43,201 nucleotides of DNA from DATGZX01 sp035296965 (GCA_035296965.1 DATGZX010000144.1:1-43201), one strand, 5' to 3'. Positions 8,857 through 18,035 are shown, counted from the stretch's first letter. Notes: a model not told the origin generated them from the letters alone. Numbers and translations: made by a program.

Positions 8857-9315
8857 TCACTTGTAGATGTCAAGAAGTCGCAGCCGCGTGGCCGCCAGGC
8901 GGTTCCCGATCACCGTTACGAGCTGTTTGAGCAGGTGATAGCCCAGCTCATGGTCCTGCTCGCATTTCTCTCGCAGCCATTCGGCGTCGAAGGCCAGGCC
9001 CTGAACCCGGTCCACGGCTCGGCAGTCAAACTGCCAGCGGTGCGGTGAGACCAGCCATGACCAACCGACGATTTCGCCCGGGCCAACGGTTTGGATGGAA
9101 ACGACTCCCCGATCAGGGGTATGAAGACCAAGCGCCACCTGGCCCACCTGGATCAGGTGAAAGGTCTTCGCCGTCTCCCCTTCCCGGGCTAACAGCTCGC
9201 CAGGTTCGGCCGTGAATGGACGGGCACCCGAGGCCAGAAGTATTCGGTGTCGGTCACTCAAGCCGCTCAAGAAGGCGTGGCTCGCGAATGTTCCCAGCAT
9301 TCCTTGTTCAGTCAT
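8857..9315 (-). CDS. Cyclic-nucleotide-binding-fold protein of the hydrogenase operon
   Basis: A 152-residue single-domain protein with the CRP/FNR effector-binding beta-barrel (FTAEPGELLAREGETAKTF, then VGQVALGLHTPDRGVVSIQTVGPGEIVGWSWL). It ends in one long helix and has no helix-turn-helix, so it is unlikely to bind DNA itself. The arginine/serine phosphate-binding cassette of true cAMP binders is not obvious; the position after GEIVGWS reads WLVSPHRW. Its ATG overlaps the stop of the beta-subunit gene (ATGA), so it is coupled to it. To my knowledge, proteins of this kind recur in bacterial group 3b hydrogenase operons. I infer a regulatory or assembly role for the beta/gamma module; this is not proven. 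Confidence 0.85.
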   Translation of the reverse strand: MTEQGMLGTFASHAFLSGLSDRHRILLASGARPFTAEPGELLAREGETAKTFHLIQVGQVALGLHTPDRGVVSIQTVGPGEIVGWSWLVSPHRWQFDCRAVDRVQGLAFDAEWLREKCEQDHELGYHLLKQLVTVIGNRLAATRLRLLDIYK

Positions 9316-10580
9316 TGAGTATTCCCCTCTCGCTGGCCGTCCGCCGTCCGGATGGCTGTGATCTCTTGGGTCACGTCGATGCCTACGGGGCACCATGTGA
9401 TGCAGCGCCCGCAGCCGACACACCCGGAGACGCCGAACTGGTCGTACCAGGAGGCGAATTTATGGGTGAGCCATTGGCGATAGCGGCCCCGGATGCTGGG
9501 CCGGAAGTCACCGCCATGTACCGAGGCGAATTCGGGATTGAAGCAGCTATCCCAACGGCGCACGCGCTCGGCGTTTTCCAAGCTCAGGTCGGTGACGTCG
9601 TCCACACTGGAACAAAAACAGGTCGGACACACCATCGTGCAGTTCGTGCAAGACAGGCAGCGGTCGGCCGCGTCGTCCCAGCGCGGGTGTTCTTGATTGC
9701 GGTGCAACAGGTTGCGGACTTCGGTGACATCGAGCGTTCGGCCCATTGACTGGCCTGCCGCTTCCACCCGCCTCCCGGCTTCCTCCACATGTTCTACCGT
9801 AGCTGCCTGCGGACTCAATCGATCGACGATGCTTTGCCCGGCAGAGCTTGTAGCGCGGACGACAAAAGCATCGTCCAATTCGGTCAGCACCAGATCGCAA
9901 ACGGGCAGTGCGGAAGCCCCGGCAGAATTTGCGGGTTGCGTGATGGGCAGCGGAATCCTTGTCGCATCGTCGCCGCTGTTTTGCCTCGTGGAGTCTTCGT
10001 GTTTGGAGGCCAGCAAGGGAATGCGCTCGGGCTTCACCGACGGCCCGGTGCCCATCGACGCGCAGAAACAGGTGCCGGCAGGATGCTCACACTCGACCGC
10101 AATCAGGAATAAACGCGCGCGCGCCTTGGCATAATACGGATCCGCGAACTGGCGTTCGCTGTTGATGAAAACGCGATCTTGCACGGCAAGGGCGTGCAAC
10201 TCGCAAGCACGCAGCCCCAGGAAGGCACGCCGCGGCGGCTCCGATTCATTGTCACGGACTTCAAAACCAGTCGTCGTACGCCGCGCCTGCCAGAGCCGCA
10301 GCATTGGCGGGAACAGGTATTTCTTCCACGAATGCGGCCCCACGGCATAGCCGAAGTAGGCGTCGTCTTGTCGTTTCTCCAGCCGGTACGATCCGGGAGC
10401 CTGCCGGTCCGTCCAACCGACGGGCAGGTCCTTGGTCGATTGGACGGGTCCATAGACGATCGCCTGCTGTTCGATCCGCGGGCCGATAACCTCGAAGCCT
10501 TCTTGCAGAAGAAGGCGGATAAGGTCATCAAGCCGCGGTTTGGGCAAGATCCAGTTCTCCGACTCGTGCGAAAGGGTCAT
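9312..10580 (-). CDS. hydB: Hydrogenase beta subunit, 4Fe-4S ferredoxin-like
   Basis: The Fe-S subunit (422 residues) links the hydrogenase small subunit to the flavin module. Two C-terminal cluster sites are visible: Cys308, 311, 314, 318 with further cysteines at 321 and 323, and Cys387, 390, 393, 397 in a ferredoxin-like CxxCxxCxxxCP pattern. HGGDFRPSIRGRYRQWLTHKF between them is the conserved family segment. The N-terminal half holds ACELHALAVQD and further conserved cysteines (VECEHPAGTCFC). A hydrophilic stretch of roughly 45 residues around 185-225 looks like a lineage insertion, which would explain why the protein is longer than the roughly 370 residues I recall for archaeal HydB. It is the first gene of the operon, and a sigma-54 promoter lies 58 bp upstream. 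Confidence 0.92.
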   Translation of the reverse strand: MTLSHESENWILPKPRLDDLIRLLLQEGFEVIGPRIEQQAIVYGPVQSTKDLPVGWTDRQAPGSYRLEKRQDDAYFGYAVGPHSWKKYLFPPMLRLWQARRTTTGFEVRDNESEPPRRAFLGLRACELHALAVQDRVFINSERQFADPYYAKARARLFLIAVECEHPAGTCFCASMGTGPSVKPERIPLLASKHEDSTRQNSGDDATRIPLPITQPANSAGASALPVCDLVLTELDDAFVVRATSSAGQSIVDRLSPQAATVEHVEEAGRRVEAAGQSMGRTLDVTEVRNLLHRNQEHPRWDDAADRCLSCTNCTMVCPTCFCSSVDDVTDLSLENAERVRRWDSCFNPEFASVHGGDFRPSIRGRYRQWLTHKFASWYDQFGVSGCVGCGRCITWCPVGIDVTQEITAIRTADGQREGNTQ

Positions 10581-10636
10581 GGTTCAAAACAGCCCTTGGA
10601 CTAGAATCTCGTAACGTAAGATGCGCCGCTTTCCTT

Positions 10637-10652
10637 GGCAAATCAAGTGCCA
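10637..10652 (-). promoter_or_regulatory. Sigma-54 promoter of the hydrogenase operon
   Basis: Read on the minus strand the site is TGGCACTTGATTTGCC. It matches the -24 box TGGCAC exactly and the -12 box TTGC exactly, with the invariant GG and GC ten bases apart. The transcript would start about 12 bases downstream, leaving a leader of roughly 45 bases before the hydB ATG at 10580. Confidence 0.85.
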
Positions 10653-11017
10653 GCTCTGGGGCGATGGGCTTCCACGGCTTGGTTGCGGCCCCTTCCCGGC
10701 TCGCACGCAGGCTTTCGTGCTTGCGGAAGGGCCCCGGCTGGTACAACGGTGCCTACCCAAGCGGTGCTCCGCCGATGAGGGACAATCAGTGGGCGATTTC
10801 GCACGGTCGATATCCCCCGAACGCGCGGCGCAAGGAAAACAGCTTGCGGCGCCGGGCCTCCACGTCGGACTGTGCGGAACCGGTCAACGACAGCAAGGAC
10901 AGATTTTACTTGCTCTGCCTCGCCGTGGGGAGGGAACAATCCGAAACCAGGAAAATGTGTTGGAAAACAAGCGAAAAACTCGAACCAGCTGATCTCCGCC
11001 AGGGTGAAAACCCGGGT
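10653..11017. other. Shared divergent control region between hydB and the CBS gene
   Basis: No gene is supported here. The region sits between two back-to-back sigma-54 promoters and is the natural place for activator-binding sites. Two imperfect dyads stand out: GTGGGCGATTTCGCAC at 10789-10804, and TGTGCGGAACCGGTCAA at 10871-10887, whose left half matches a dyad upstream of the cytochrome gene (11765-11781). Their role as enhancer sites is inferred. Confidence 0.45.
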
Positions 11018-11033
11018 TGGCACGCGGATTGCC
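11018..11033 (+). promoter_or_regulatory. Sigma-54 promoter of the CBS-domain gene
   Basis: TGGCACGCGGATTGCC: exact -24 TGGCACG, exact -12 TTGC, GG and GC ten bases apart. It lies about 63 bases before the ATG at 11096. Confidence 0.87.
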
Positions 11034-11095
11034 TTCTTCTGCGCTTTAGGTTCGCCGGTTGTGTTTCACAAGCCACGTAAGCGAGGAGGTGCGTC

Positions 11096-11590
11096 ATGAT
11101 CGCGACCGCAAAACCACTCCTGACCCTTACCGCGGCCGATCTGATGAGTCGGGACGTGATTACGGTCCCACGATCTATGTCGTTGCGTGCTGCGGCCCAT
11201 CTTCTCTCAGAGATCCACGTCAGCGGGGCGCCAGTGGTAGATGAGACGGAAAGATGTGTCGGCGTTTTATCGGCGACGGATTTCATGCATCTAGTAGGTT
11301 ACGGAGAGCGCGGCACTGCCAAGCCGGTCTGCCCAAATCCGGGCTGCTTCCATTCGGCTTGGCAAGTCGTGGACGTGGACGACCTACCCACCGATGAGGT
11401 GGGGACCTACATGACAGCTGATCCGGTGACGGTTTCTCCGGGCACTGCCATCACCGAACTGGCCCGCGAGATGATCGACGCCCATATTCACCGCATCATC
11501 GTTGTGGACGCGCGCTACCGGCCGATCGGCGTCGTCTCCAGCACGGATATCCTGGCAGCAATGGCCCACGCCGCGCCCATTCGTCCGTAA
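11096..11590 (+). CDS. Two-CBS-domain protein with a Cys/His-containing linker
   Basis: A 164-residue cytoplasmic protein made of a CBS pair: first domain about 12-68 (LMSRDVITVPRSMSLRAAAHLL, HVSGAPVVDE), second about 103-158 (YMTADPVTVSPGTAITELA, HRIIVVDARYRPIGVVSSTDI). CBS pairs usually bind adenosine nucleotides. Between them is a short insert, CPNPGCFHSAWQVV, with Cys79, Cys84 and His86, which could bind a metal or act as a redox switch; Cys54 is also present. AGGAGG at 11084-11089 fixes the start. It resembles the stand-alone CBS proteins of hypoxia regulons (mycobacterial Hrp1 type). It is transcribed from its own sigma-54 promoter, divergently from the hydrogenase operon, so co-regulation is likely. 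Confidence 0.88.
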   Translation: MIATAKPLLTLTAADLMSRDVITVPRSMSLRAAAHLLSEIHVSGAPVVDETERCVGVLSATDFMHLVGYGERGTAKPVCPNPGCFHSAWQVVDVDDLPTDEVGTYMTADPVTVSPGTAITELAREMIDAHIHRIIVVDARYRPIGVVSSTDILAAMAHAAPIRP

Positions 11591-11764
11591 CTGCGGCATT
11601 TGTCTGGAGCCACACGTTTGCCACGGGGAGGCTCATGCCGTTTAACGCGCAAGCCCGGTCGAGAAACTGCTGTGGAAGCTGCAATGACCGCTTCGAATTC
11701 TGAGACCTTGTGTCGAAAACGAAAAGTCCGAAAAGGGCACAGACGCTGGGAAACGGGACCGAAG

Positions 11765-11781
11765 TGTGCGGATTCGGCACA
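11765..11781. promoter_or_regulatory. 17-bp dyad, possible activator-binding site
   Basis: TGTGCGGATTCGGCACA is an interrupted palindrome: the outer TGTGC/GCACA arms and inner GA/TC pairs are symmetric. It lies about 122 bp upstream of the cytochrome gene's -24 element, a usual distance for a sigma-54 enhancer site. The rest of 11591-11902 shows no gene. Confidence 0.4.
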
Positions 11782-11902
11782 TTGGGACACCGCCCTGGTG
11801 CTGACCGAAAGGTTTTGAGCAGCAACTCGGCTTGCTCTGGAAGTGAATCGGACATGAGGATATTGGAATCGTCTAACTAATCCATACGGTTTGCACAAAG
11901 TG

Positions 11903-11918
11903 CGGCCTGGGATTTGCC
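11903..11918 (+). promoter_or_regulatory. Probable sigma-54 promoter of the cytochrome gene
   Basis: CGGCCTGGGATTTGCC has the invariant GG and GC ten bases apart and an exact TTGC -12 box. The -24 box is weaker (CGGCCTG against TGGCACG). The predicted start near 11929 leaves about 33 bases to the ATG at 11962. Confidence 0.65.
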
Positions 11919-11961
11919 GTGGGATTGGGAATGTTCCTTGCCGCCTACTGGAGGTTTGGCC

Positions 11962-12435
11962 ATGAAGACAATGAGGTTGGTCGTGGTGATGTTTGCCCTG
12001 GCTGTTGGGATGCCCGCCCTGAGCAGTCGCGGTGAGGAACCGAAACAAGCTCCCAAGAAGCTCAACGACCCGGCAGCCAAGGAACTCAACGATCTAATGA
12101 AGCGCAAGCTAGAAAACGCGCAGAAGGTGCTCGAGGGGGTCGCAATGAGCGACTTCGATAAGATCAGCACCCACGCCGACGAGTTGATCTTCATCAGTAA
12201 GCAGGCAGAGTGGAAAGTCTTCAAGTCGCCGGAGTACGACTTGTACAGCAATGAGTTCCGCCGTAATGCGGCGAGCCTGGTCCAAAAGGCCAAGGAGAAG
12301 AACCTCGACGGCGCCGCGTTGGCATACGTCGACATGACCTTGACCTGTGTCAAGTGTCACAAGCACATGCGCGAAACCCGCAGAACCCGGCTCGACTTAC
12401 CCAACCCGGCCGTAGTTGCTGGCACTGAAGGGTAA
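11962..12435 (+). CDS. Exported small c-type cytochrome (c556/c'-like)
   Basis: A 157-residue protein with an N-terminal signal peptide (hydrophobic LVVVMFALAVGMPAL, probable cleavage near residue 20-24). One haem c site, CVKCH, sits at residues 129-133 close to the C-terminus. The helical, lysine-rich body before it and the C-terminal haem motif recall the cytochrome c'/c556 four-helix bundle, so it should act in the periplasm as a small electron carrier or a gas-binding haem protein. Met62 is a possible distal ligand, but this is uncertain. CTGGAGG upstream fixes the start at 11962. Its probable sigma-54 promoter and its position between the CBS gene and the sigma-54 activator tie it to the low-oxygen island. 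Confidence 0.78.
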   Translation: MKTMRLVVVMFALAVGMPALSSRGEEPKQAPKKLNDPAAKELNDLMKRKLENAQKVLEGVAMSDFDKISTHADELIFISKQAEWKVFKSPEYDLYSNEFRRNAASLVQKAKEKNLDGAALAYVDMTLTCVKCHKHMRETRRTRLDLPNPAVVAGTEG

Positions 12436-12598
12436 ACTGGCACGCACTGTAAAGGCCCTTTTCTTTGGAGTACGCATCACCACAGGTGCTTGCCGCCCTC
12501 CCCTAGTAGATACACTTGCGCTCAGGTGTCTGGTGCAGAAGCAGTGGGGCTATGAGACCGCCAGCAGCACGAGTACATCCAGTAACCGAGCAATCGTT

Positions 12599-13996
12599 AT
12601 GACGACTTCCATCTCTGCTATCCGCTTGTTAATTGTGGATGACGACGAGCAGCTCCGTCAGACCCTGGAGCGTCGGTTTAAACGCCAGGGGCTAGACGTG
12701 ACGTCCGCCGCTGGCGGCGAGGAAACGTTGGCGAAGGCTACCCAATGCCGCTGGGACGTGGCCCTTATCGACCTAAACATGCCGGGCATGAACGGCATCG
12801 AGTTGATGGACAGGCTCAAGGAACTCCAACCGGAGTTGGAGGCTCTGCTGCTGACCGCCCAGGGGAGCATCGAGACTGCTATCCAGGCCATGAAACGGGG
12901 TGCGTACGACTACCTGACGAAGCCGTTCCACCTGCCCGAGCTGGAAGTCCATATCCAGAAGGCCTACGAGAAAGTGCAACTGGCCCGCCGGGAGCGCCAA
13001 TGGGTCGAACAGGTCGGTTACGAGTCGTGCCGGTACCGCCTGGTCGGCTCCAGCCCGTCCATGCAGCGGGCCATCCAGCTCCTCCAGAAAGTTGCGCCGA
13101 CCGACGCCACGGTGCTGGTGCGCGGCGCCAGTGGCACGGGCAAGGAGTTAGTCGCCCGCGCGCTGCATTACAACAGCCCGCGCCGGGGCCGGCCGCTGGT
13201 TACCGTAAATTGCGCTGCCCTACAGGAAACCTTGTTGGAAAGTGAGCTGTTCGGCCACGAGAAAGGCGCCTTCACCGGGGCAGTGCAGACCAAGGCCGGT
13301 CTGGTCGAGGTGGCCGAGGGCGGCACCTTGTTCATCGACGAGATAGCAGAGATGGCTCCTGGACCGCAGGCCAAGCTGCTTCGCGTCTTGGAGGACGGCC
13401 ATTACCGCCGCGTCGGAAGCACCCAAGAGAACCAGGCTGACGTACGCGTGGTGGCGGCCACCAACCGGCCGCTCGAGGAGGCCATCAAAGCGGGCAAGTT
13501 CCGGGAAGACCTGTACTATCGCCTCAATGTAGTCACAATCCAGCTGCCGCTGCTCCGGGAGAGGCGGCAGGACATCCCCGAGTTGGTCGGGCACTTCCTG
13601 ACGACCAGGCAGATCGGCGCGACTCGATACCGGATTGAATCCAATGCCCTGGAGGCCTTGGTCCGTTATGATTGGCCCGGCAATGTCCGCGAATTAGCCA
13701 ACGTGCTGGAGCGGGCCCAGATCCTGGCTGAGGATCACGTCATCTCCCTGGACGATCTCCCGGAAAGCCTGGTAGAATCACCCGCTTCCGAATCGACGAC
13801 TACCGATCCCGACTACCTGCGCGAGATCGAGCGCCGCCACGTTGTCGAAATCCTGCAGAGAGTGAAGGGCAACAAAGTCCACGCTGCCAAGGCCCTCGGG
13901 ATCAGCCGGCGGGCCTTATATCGCCTGATCGCGAAATACCATCTCGAGAGCACCCGCCTGGAGAGCAAGGAGGCAGGCAAGCGATACATGGGTTAG
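12599..13996 (+). CDS. NtrC-family sigma-54-dependent response regulator
   Basis: A 465-residue transcription activator. Residues 8-120 are a receiver domain (acidic pocket VDDDE, phospho-acceptor Asp58, Lys108 in TKPF). Residues 149-385 are the AAA+ domain, with Walker A GASGTGKE at 176-183, the sigma-54-contacting GAFTGA loop at 223-228, and Walker B TLFIDE at 243-248. The C-terminus (about 405-448) is a Fis-type helix-turn-helix (VKGNKVHAAKALGISRRALYRLI). All elements needed to open sigma-54 promoters are intact. The ATG at 12599 begins the receiver domain directly; in-frame sequence from 12416 adds no conserved residues. It is the obvious activator of the five sigma-54 promoters in this region. 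Its kinase partner is probably encoded at 18.6-22.0 kb, since none is adjacent. Confidence 0.94.
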   Translation: MTTSISAIRLLIVDDDEQLRQTLERRFKRQGLDVTSAAGGEETLAKATQCRWDVALIDLNMPGMNGIELMDRLKELQPELEALLLTAQGSIETAIQAMKRGAYDYLTKPFHLPELEVHIQKAYEKVQLARRERQWVEQVGYESCRYRLVGSSPSMQRAIQLLQKVAPTDATVLVRGASGTGKELVARALHYNSPRRGRPLVTVNCAALQETLLESELFGHEKGAFTGAVQTKAGLVEVAEGGTLFIDEIAEMAPGPQAKLLRVLEDGHYRRVGSTQENQADVRVVAATNRPLEEAIKAGKFREDLYYRLNVVTIQLPLLRERRQDIPELVGHFLTTRQIGATRYRIESNALEALVRYDWPGNVRELANVLERAQILAEDHVISLDDLPESLVESPASESTTTDPDYLREIERRHVVEILQRVKGNKVHAAKALGISRRALYRLIAKYHLESTRLESKEAGKRYMG

Positions 13997-14006
13997 CAGA
14001 GTGGTG

Positions 14007-14225
14007 ATGGTCATTGAAGCGGCAGTCGGGGTTCTCGGCTTCTACTACCACACGGCCGCGAACCTCGGCGGTCCATCACCCAGTCAGTTCGATAACTTCG
14101 TTTACGGCGCTCCCGCCATGGCTGCTCTTCTCTTTCCAAATTTGGCGCTGTTGTCGTTCATTGCGCTGGATGCCTTGCAAGAGCACGTTCCCGCCCACGC
14201 CCTCCCCCCCATCCCGTATCTGTGA
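14007..14225 (+). CDS. Short membrane protein or C-terminal remnant, unknown function
   Basis: A 72-residue hydrophobic reading frame (GFYYHTAANLGGPSPSQFDNFVYGAPAMAALLFPNLALLSFIALDAL) with one or two possible membrane segments. It reads like the C-terminal end of a larger integral membrane protein: it starts abruptly inside a hydrophobic helix and has a conserved-looking loop. It begins ten bases after the response-regulator stop with no convincing ribosome-binding site, apart from coupling to that gene. It may be a small co-transcribed protein or a decayed fragment. I do not recognise a family with certainty. Confidence 0.4.
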   Translation: MVIEAAVGVLGFYYHTAANLGGPSPSQFDNFVYGAPAMAALLFPNLALLSFIALDALQEHVPAHALPPIPYL

Positions 14226-14280
14226 GGAATGAACGCACCGACTAGCGTTGAGCGGAGAACAAAGAGGACTCTGAACAGCC

Positions 14281-16143
14281 ATGGCCGTTACCAGCCGCAA
14301 ACACGCTATCATCGCGGTTCTTACCGTTGCGGCCATTGGCGTTCATATCCTTTTGCGCTTCGCCTTCGAGGCCACTGGTGAAGTTTGCGGTCAGCCGCTG
14401 TTCCAGCTTCCATTGCTGGCCATCCTGGTGGTCGGCGGTGTTCCGCTTGTGCTCGATCTGGTATTCAAACTCATCAAGGGGCAGTTCGGCTCCGATTTGT
14501 TGGCAGGCATTTCCATCGTCACTTCGGCTGTACTCGGCGAATATCTAGCCGGCGCGCTGGTGGTGCTCATGCTTTCTGGGGGAGAAGCCCTTGAAGCGTA
14601 TGCGGTGCGAAGCGCCTCATCAGTCTTGGAGGCACTGGCCCGCCGGATGCCCTCGTTGGCACACCGCAAGCTGGATGGGACGATTGCCGATGTGCCTCTT
14701 GACGAGGTAGTTGTCGGCGGGACGCTGGTGGTCTTTCCGCACGAGATTTGCCCGGTGGACGGAACCGTCGTCGAAGGACACGGCGTGATGGACGAGTCCT
14801 ATCTCACTGGCGAACCATACAAGATGTCCAAGGCACCGGGCTCGGAAGTGCTCTCCGGGTCCATCAACGGTGAAACGGTCCTTACGATTCGAGCCGGCAA
14901 ACTCGCGTTGGATTCTCGCTACGCAAAAATCATGCAGGTGATGCGTGCCTCGGAGCAGCATCGCCCGCGGCTGCGGCGGCTGGGCGATCAACTGGGTGCG
15001 CTTTACACGCCCCTCGCCGTGGCCATCGCTTTGGGTGCCTGGGCCGCCAGCGGCGAGGCCATCCGCTTTCTGGCCGTTTTGGTGGTCGCCACTCCCTGTC
15101 CGCTCTTGATCGCCATTCCGGTCGCTGTTATCGGTTCGATTTCCTTGGCAGCCCGAAGGGGCATCATCATCAAAGATCCGGCCGTCCTGGAAAAGATCGA
15201 CACCTGCCGGACCGCCATCTTCGACAAAACCGGCACGTTAACCTACGGCCAGCCACGGCTGACCGAATTGATCCCAGGGCCAGGCTTCGCCCGGGATGAT
15301 GTCCTTGCCCTCGTCGCCAGTCTAGAATGCTATTCCAAGCACCCGCTGTCCAGCGCGATTCTCCAGGCGGCGCACCAAGCCGGCGTGCCTCTCCAAGGTG
15401 CGACTGCAATTAGCGAACGCCCGGGGGAGGGTCTTCGTGGGACTGTCGCAGGCAGGTCCATTCAAGTCACCAGCCGCAACCAACTGACCACCCAACATCC
15501 TGAGTTGGCGACCGACCTACCTGCCGCGGGCAGCGGCTTGGAATGCGTGATCGTGATCGACGGCCGGTATGCAGCGACCTTCCACTTTCGTGACGAACCA
15601 CGGGCCGAAGGGGCTTCCTTCATCCATCACCTGCGACCCAAACACCGCTTCAATCGGGTCCTGTTGGTCTCCGGCGATCGGGAGTCGGAAGTGCGCTACC
15701 TCGCCGACCAAGTAGGTATCGAGGAAGTCTACTTCAGCCAAAGTCCCGAGGACAAACTGGAACTGGTTCGGAAGGAGACCAAGCAGAGGAACACGGTCTT
15801 TCTGGGCGACGGCATCAACGATGGGCCCGCCTTGACGGCGGCTACGGTTGGAATCGCTTTTGGCCAGCACAGCGACATCACGGCCGAAGCGGCTGGAGCA
15901 GTGATTCTGGAGAGTTCGCTCCAAAGGGTTGATGAGTTCTTCCACCTCAGCCGGCGCATGCGGTCCATTGCGCTGCAGTCCGCGGTCGGGGGGATGGCGC
16001 TTAGCCTGATCGGGATGCTCCTGGCCGCTGCTGGCTACCTGCCGCCTGTAGCTGGAGCGATCGCACAGGAGATCATCGACGTGCTCGCGGTACTGAACGC
16101 TCTGCGCGTGGCGATTCCACCGAAATCGCTCTCCGACTGCTGA
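14281..16143 (+). CDS. P1B-type heavy-metal ATPase with TPCP motif
   Basis: A 620-residue metal-exporting P-type ATPase of the cytoplasmic membrane. It has no N-terminal metal-binding domain. Membrane helices lie in roughly 8-27, 41-63 and 72-105. The actuator domain carries TGEP at 176-179. The transmembrane metal motif TPCP is at 271-274. The phosphorylated aspartate is Asp315 in DKTGT, the nucleotide domain holds KHPL, and GDGIND precedes the final helices. The TPCP motif is the one described for P1B-5 ATPases such as Sinorhizobium Nia, linked to nickel and iron(II) export. Other P1B classes use CPC, SPC or CPH. No C-terminal haemerythrin extension is present. Position beside a nickel-iron hydrogenase island fits nickel/iron homeostasis, but zinc or cobalt cannot be excluded. 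Confidence 0.92.
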   Translation: MAVTSRKHAIIAVLTVAAIGVHILLRFAFEATGEVCGQPLFQLPLLAILVVGGVPLVLDLVFKLIKGQFGSDLLAGISIVTSAVLGEYLAGALVVLMLSGGEALEAYAVRSASSVLEALARRMPSLAHRKLDGTIADVPLDEVVVGGTLVVFPHEICPVDGTVVEGHGVMDESYLTGEPYKMSKAPGSEVLSGSINGETVLTIRAGKLALDSRYAKIMQVMRASEQHRPRLRRLGDQLGALYTPLAVAIALGAWAASGEAIRFLAVLVVATPCPLLIAIPVAVIGSISLAARRGIIIKDPAVLEKIDTCRTAIFDKTGTLTYGQPRLTELIPGPGFARDDVLALVASLECYSKHPLSSAILQAAHQAGVPLQGATAISERPGEGLRGTVAGRSIQVTSRNQLTTQHPELATDLPAAGSGLECVIVIDGRYAATFHFRDEPRAEGASFIHHLRPKHRFNRVLLVSGDRESEVRYLADQVGIEEVYFSQSPEDKLELVRKETKQRNTVFLGDGINDGPALTAATVGIAFGQHSDITAEAAGAVILESSLQRVDEFFHLSRRMRSIALQSAVGGMALSLIGMLLAAAGYLPPVAGAIAQEIIDVLAVLNALRVAIPPKSLSDC

Positions 16144-16215
16144 TGCGGTGGCTGGTGGAACCTTGACGGGAGCAACGTGGATGTCGCCCTCTGCTCCATG
16201 AGTAGGAGATTGGTG

Positions 16216-17811
<1,596 letters not shown>

Positions 17812-17907
17812 GGCGGATGATGCCGGTTCCTCCCAAGCATGCCTACGGGCTGTTGCCACGGGTCTTCTCAGAGTTGCGGCTGAATTCGAGCGTCGGCAAT
17901 CCTGCAG

Positions 17908-17927
17908 CTTTTCCCGGGTAGGAAAAG
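17908..17927. terminator. Small hairpin between convergent genes, possible terminator
   Basis: CTTTTCC and GGAAAAG form a perfect 7-bp stem around a 6-base loop, between the convergent ends of the kinase fusion and the ANTAR regulator. There is no T-run, so intrinsic termination is uncertain. Confidence 0.3.
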
Positions 17928-18035
17928 AACATTTGGATTGAGGTCAAGCTCAACGATCTCAGGAATCTCTTCCACCGGTCAGGAAAACGCGCGAGGGCCT
18001 GCCGGCGTCTTCATCCTCTTTCTCATGAAATGAAA

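Noticed and set aside
11927..11942. A second GG-N10-GC arrangement upstream of the cytochrome gene
   Set aside because: The spacing and the TTGC box fit, but its start site would fall at the ribosome-binding site, and its -24 box is poor. The site at 11903-11918 is preferred.
12438..12453. TGGCACG before the activator gene, resembling a sigma-54 -24 box
   Set aside because: The -12 position reads GTAA instead of TTGC and the invariant GC is absent.
12416..12598. N-terminal extension of the sigma-54 activator frame
   Set aside because: These 61 codons carry no conserved features, and the receiver domain begins directly after the ATG at 12599.
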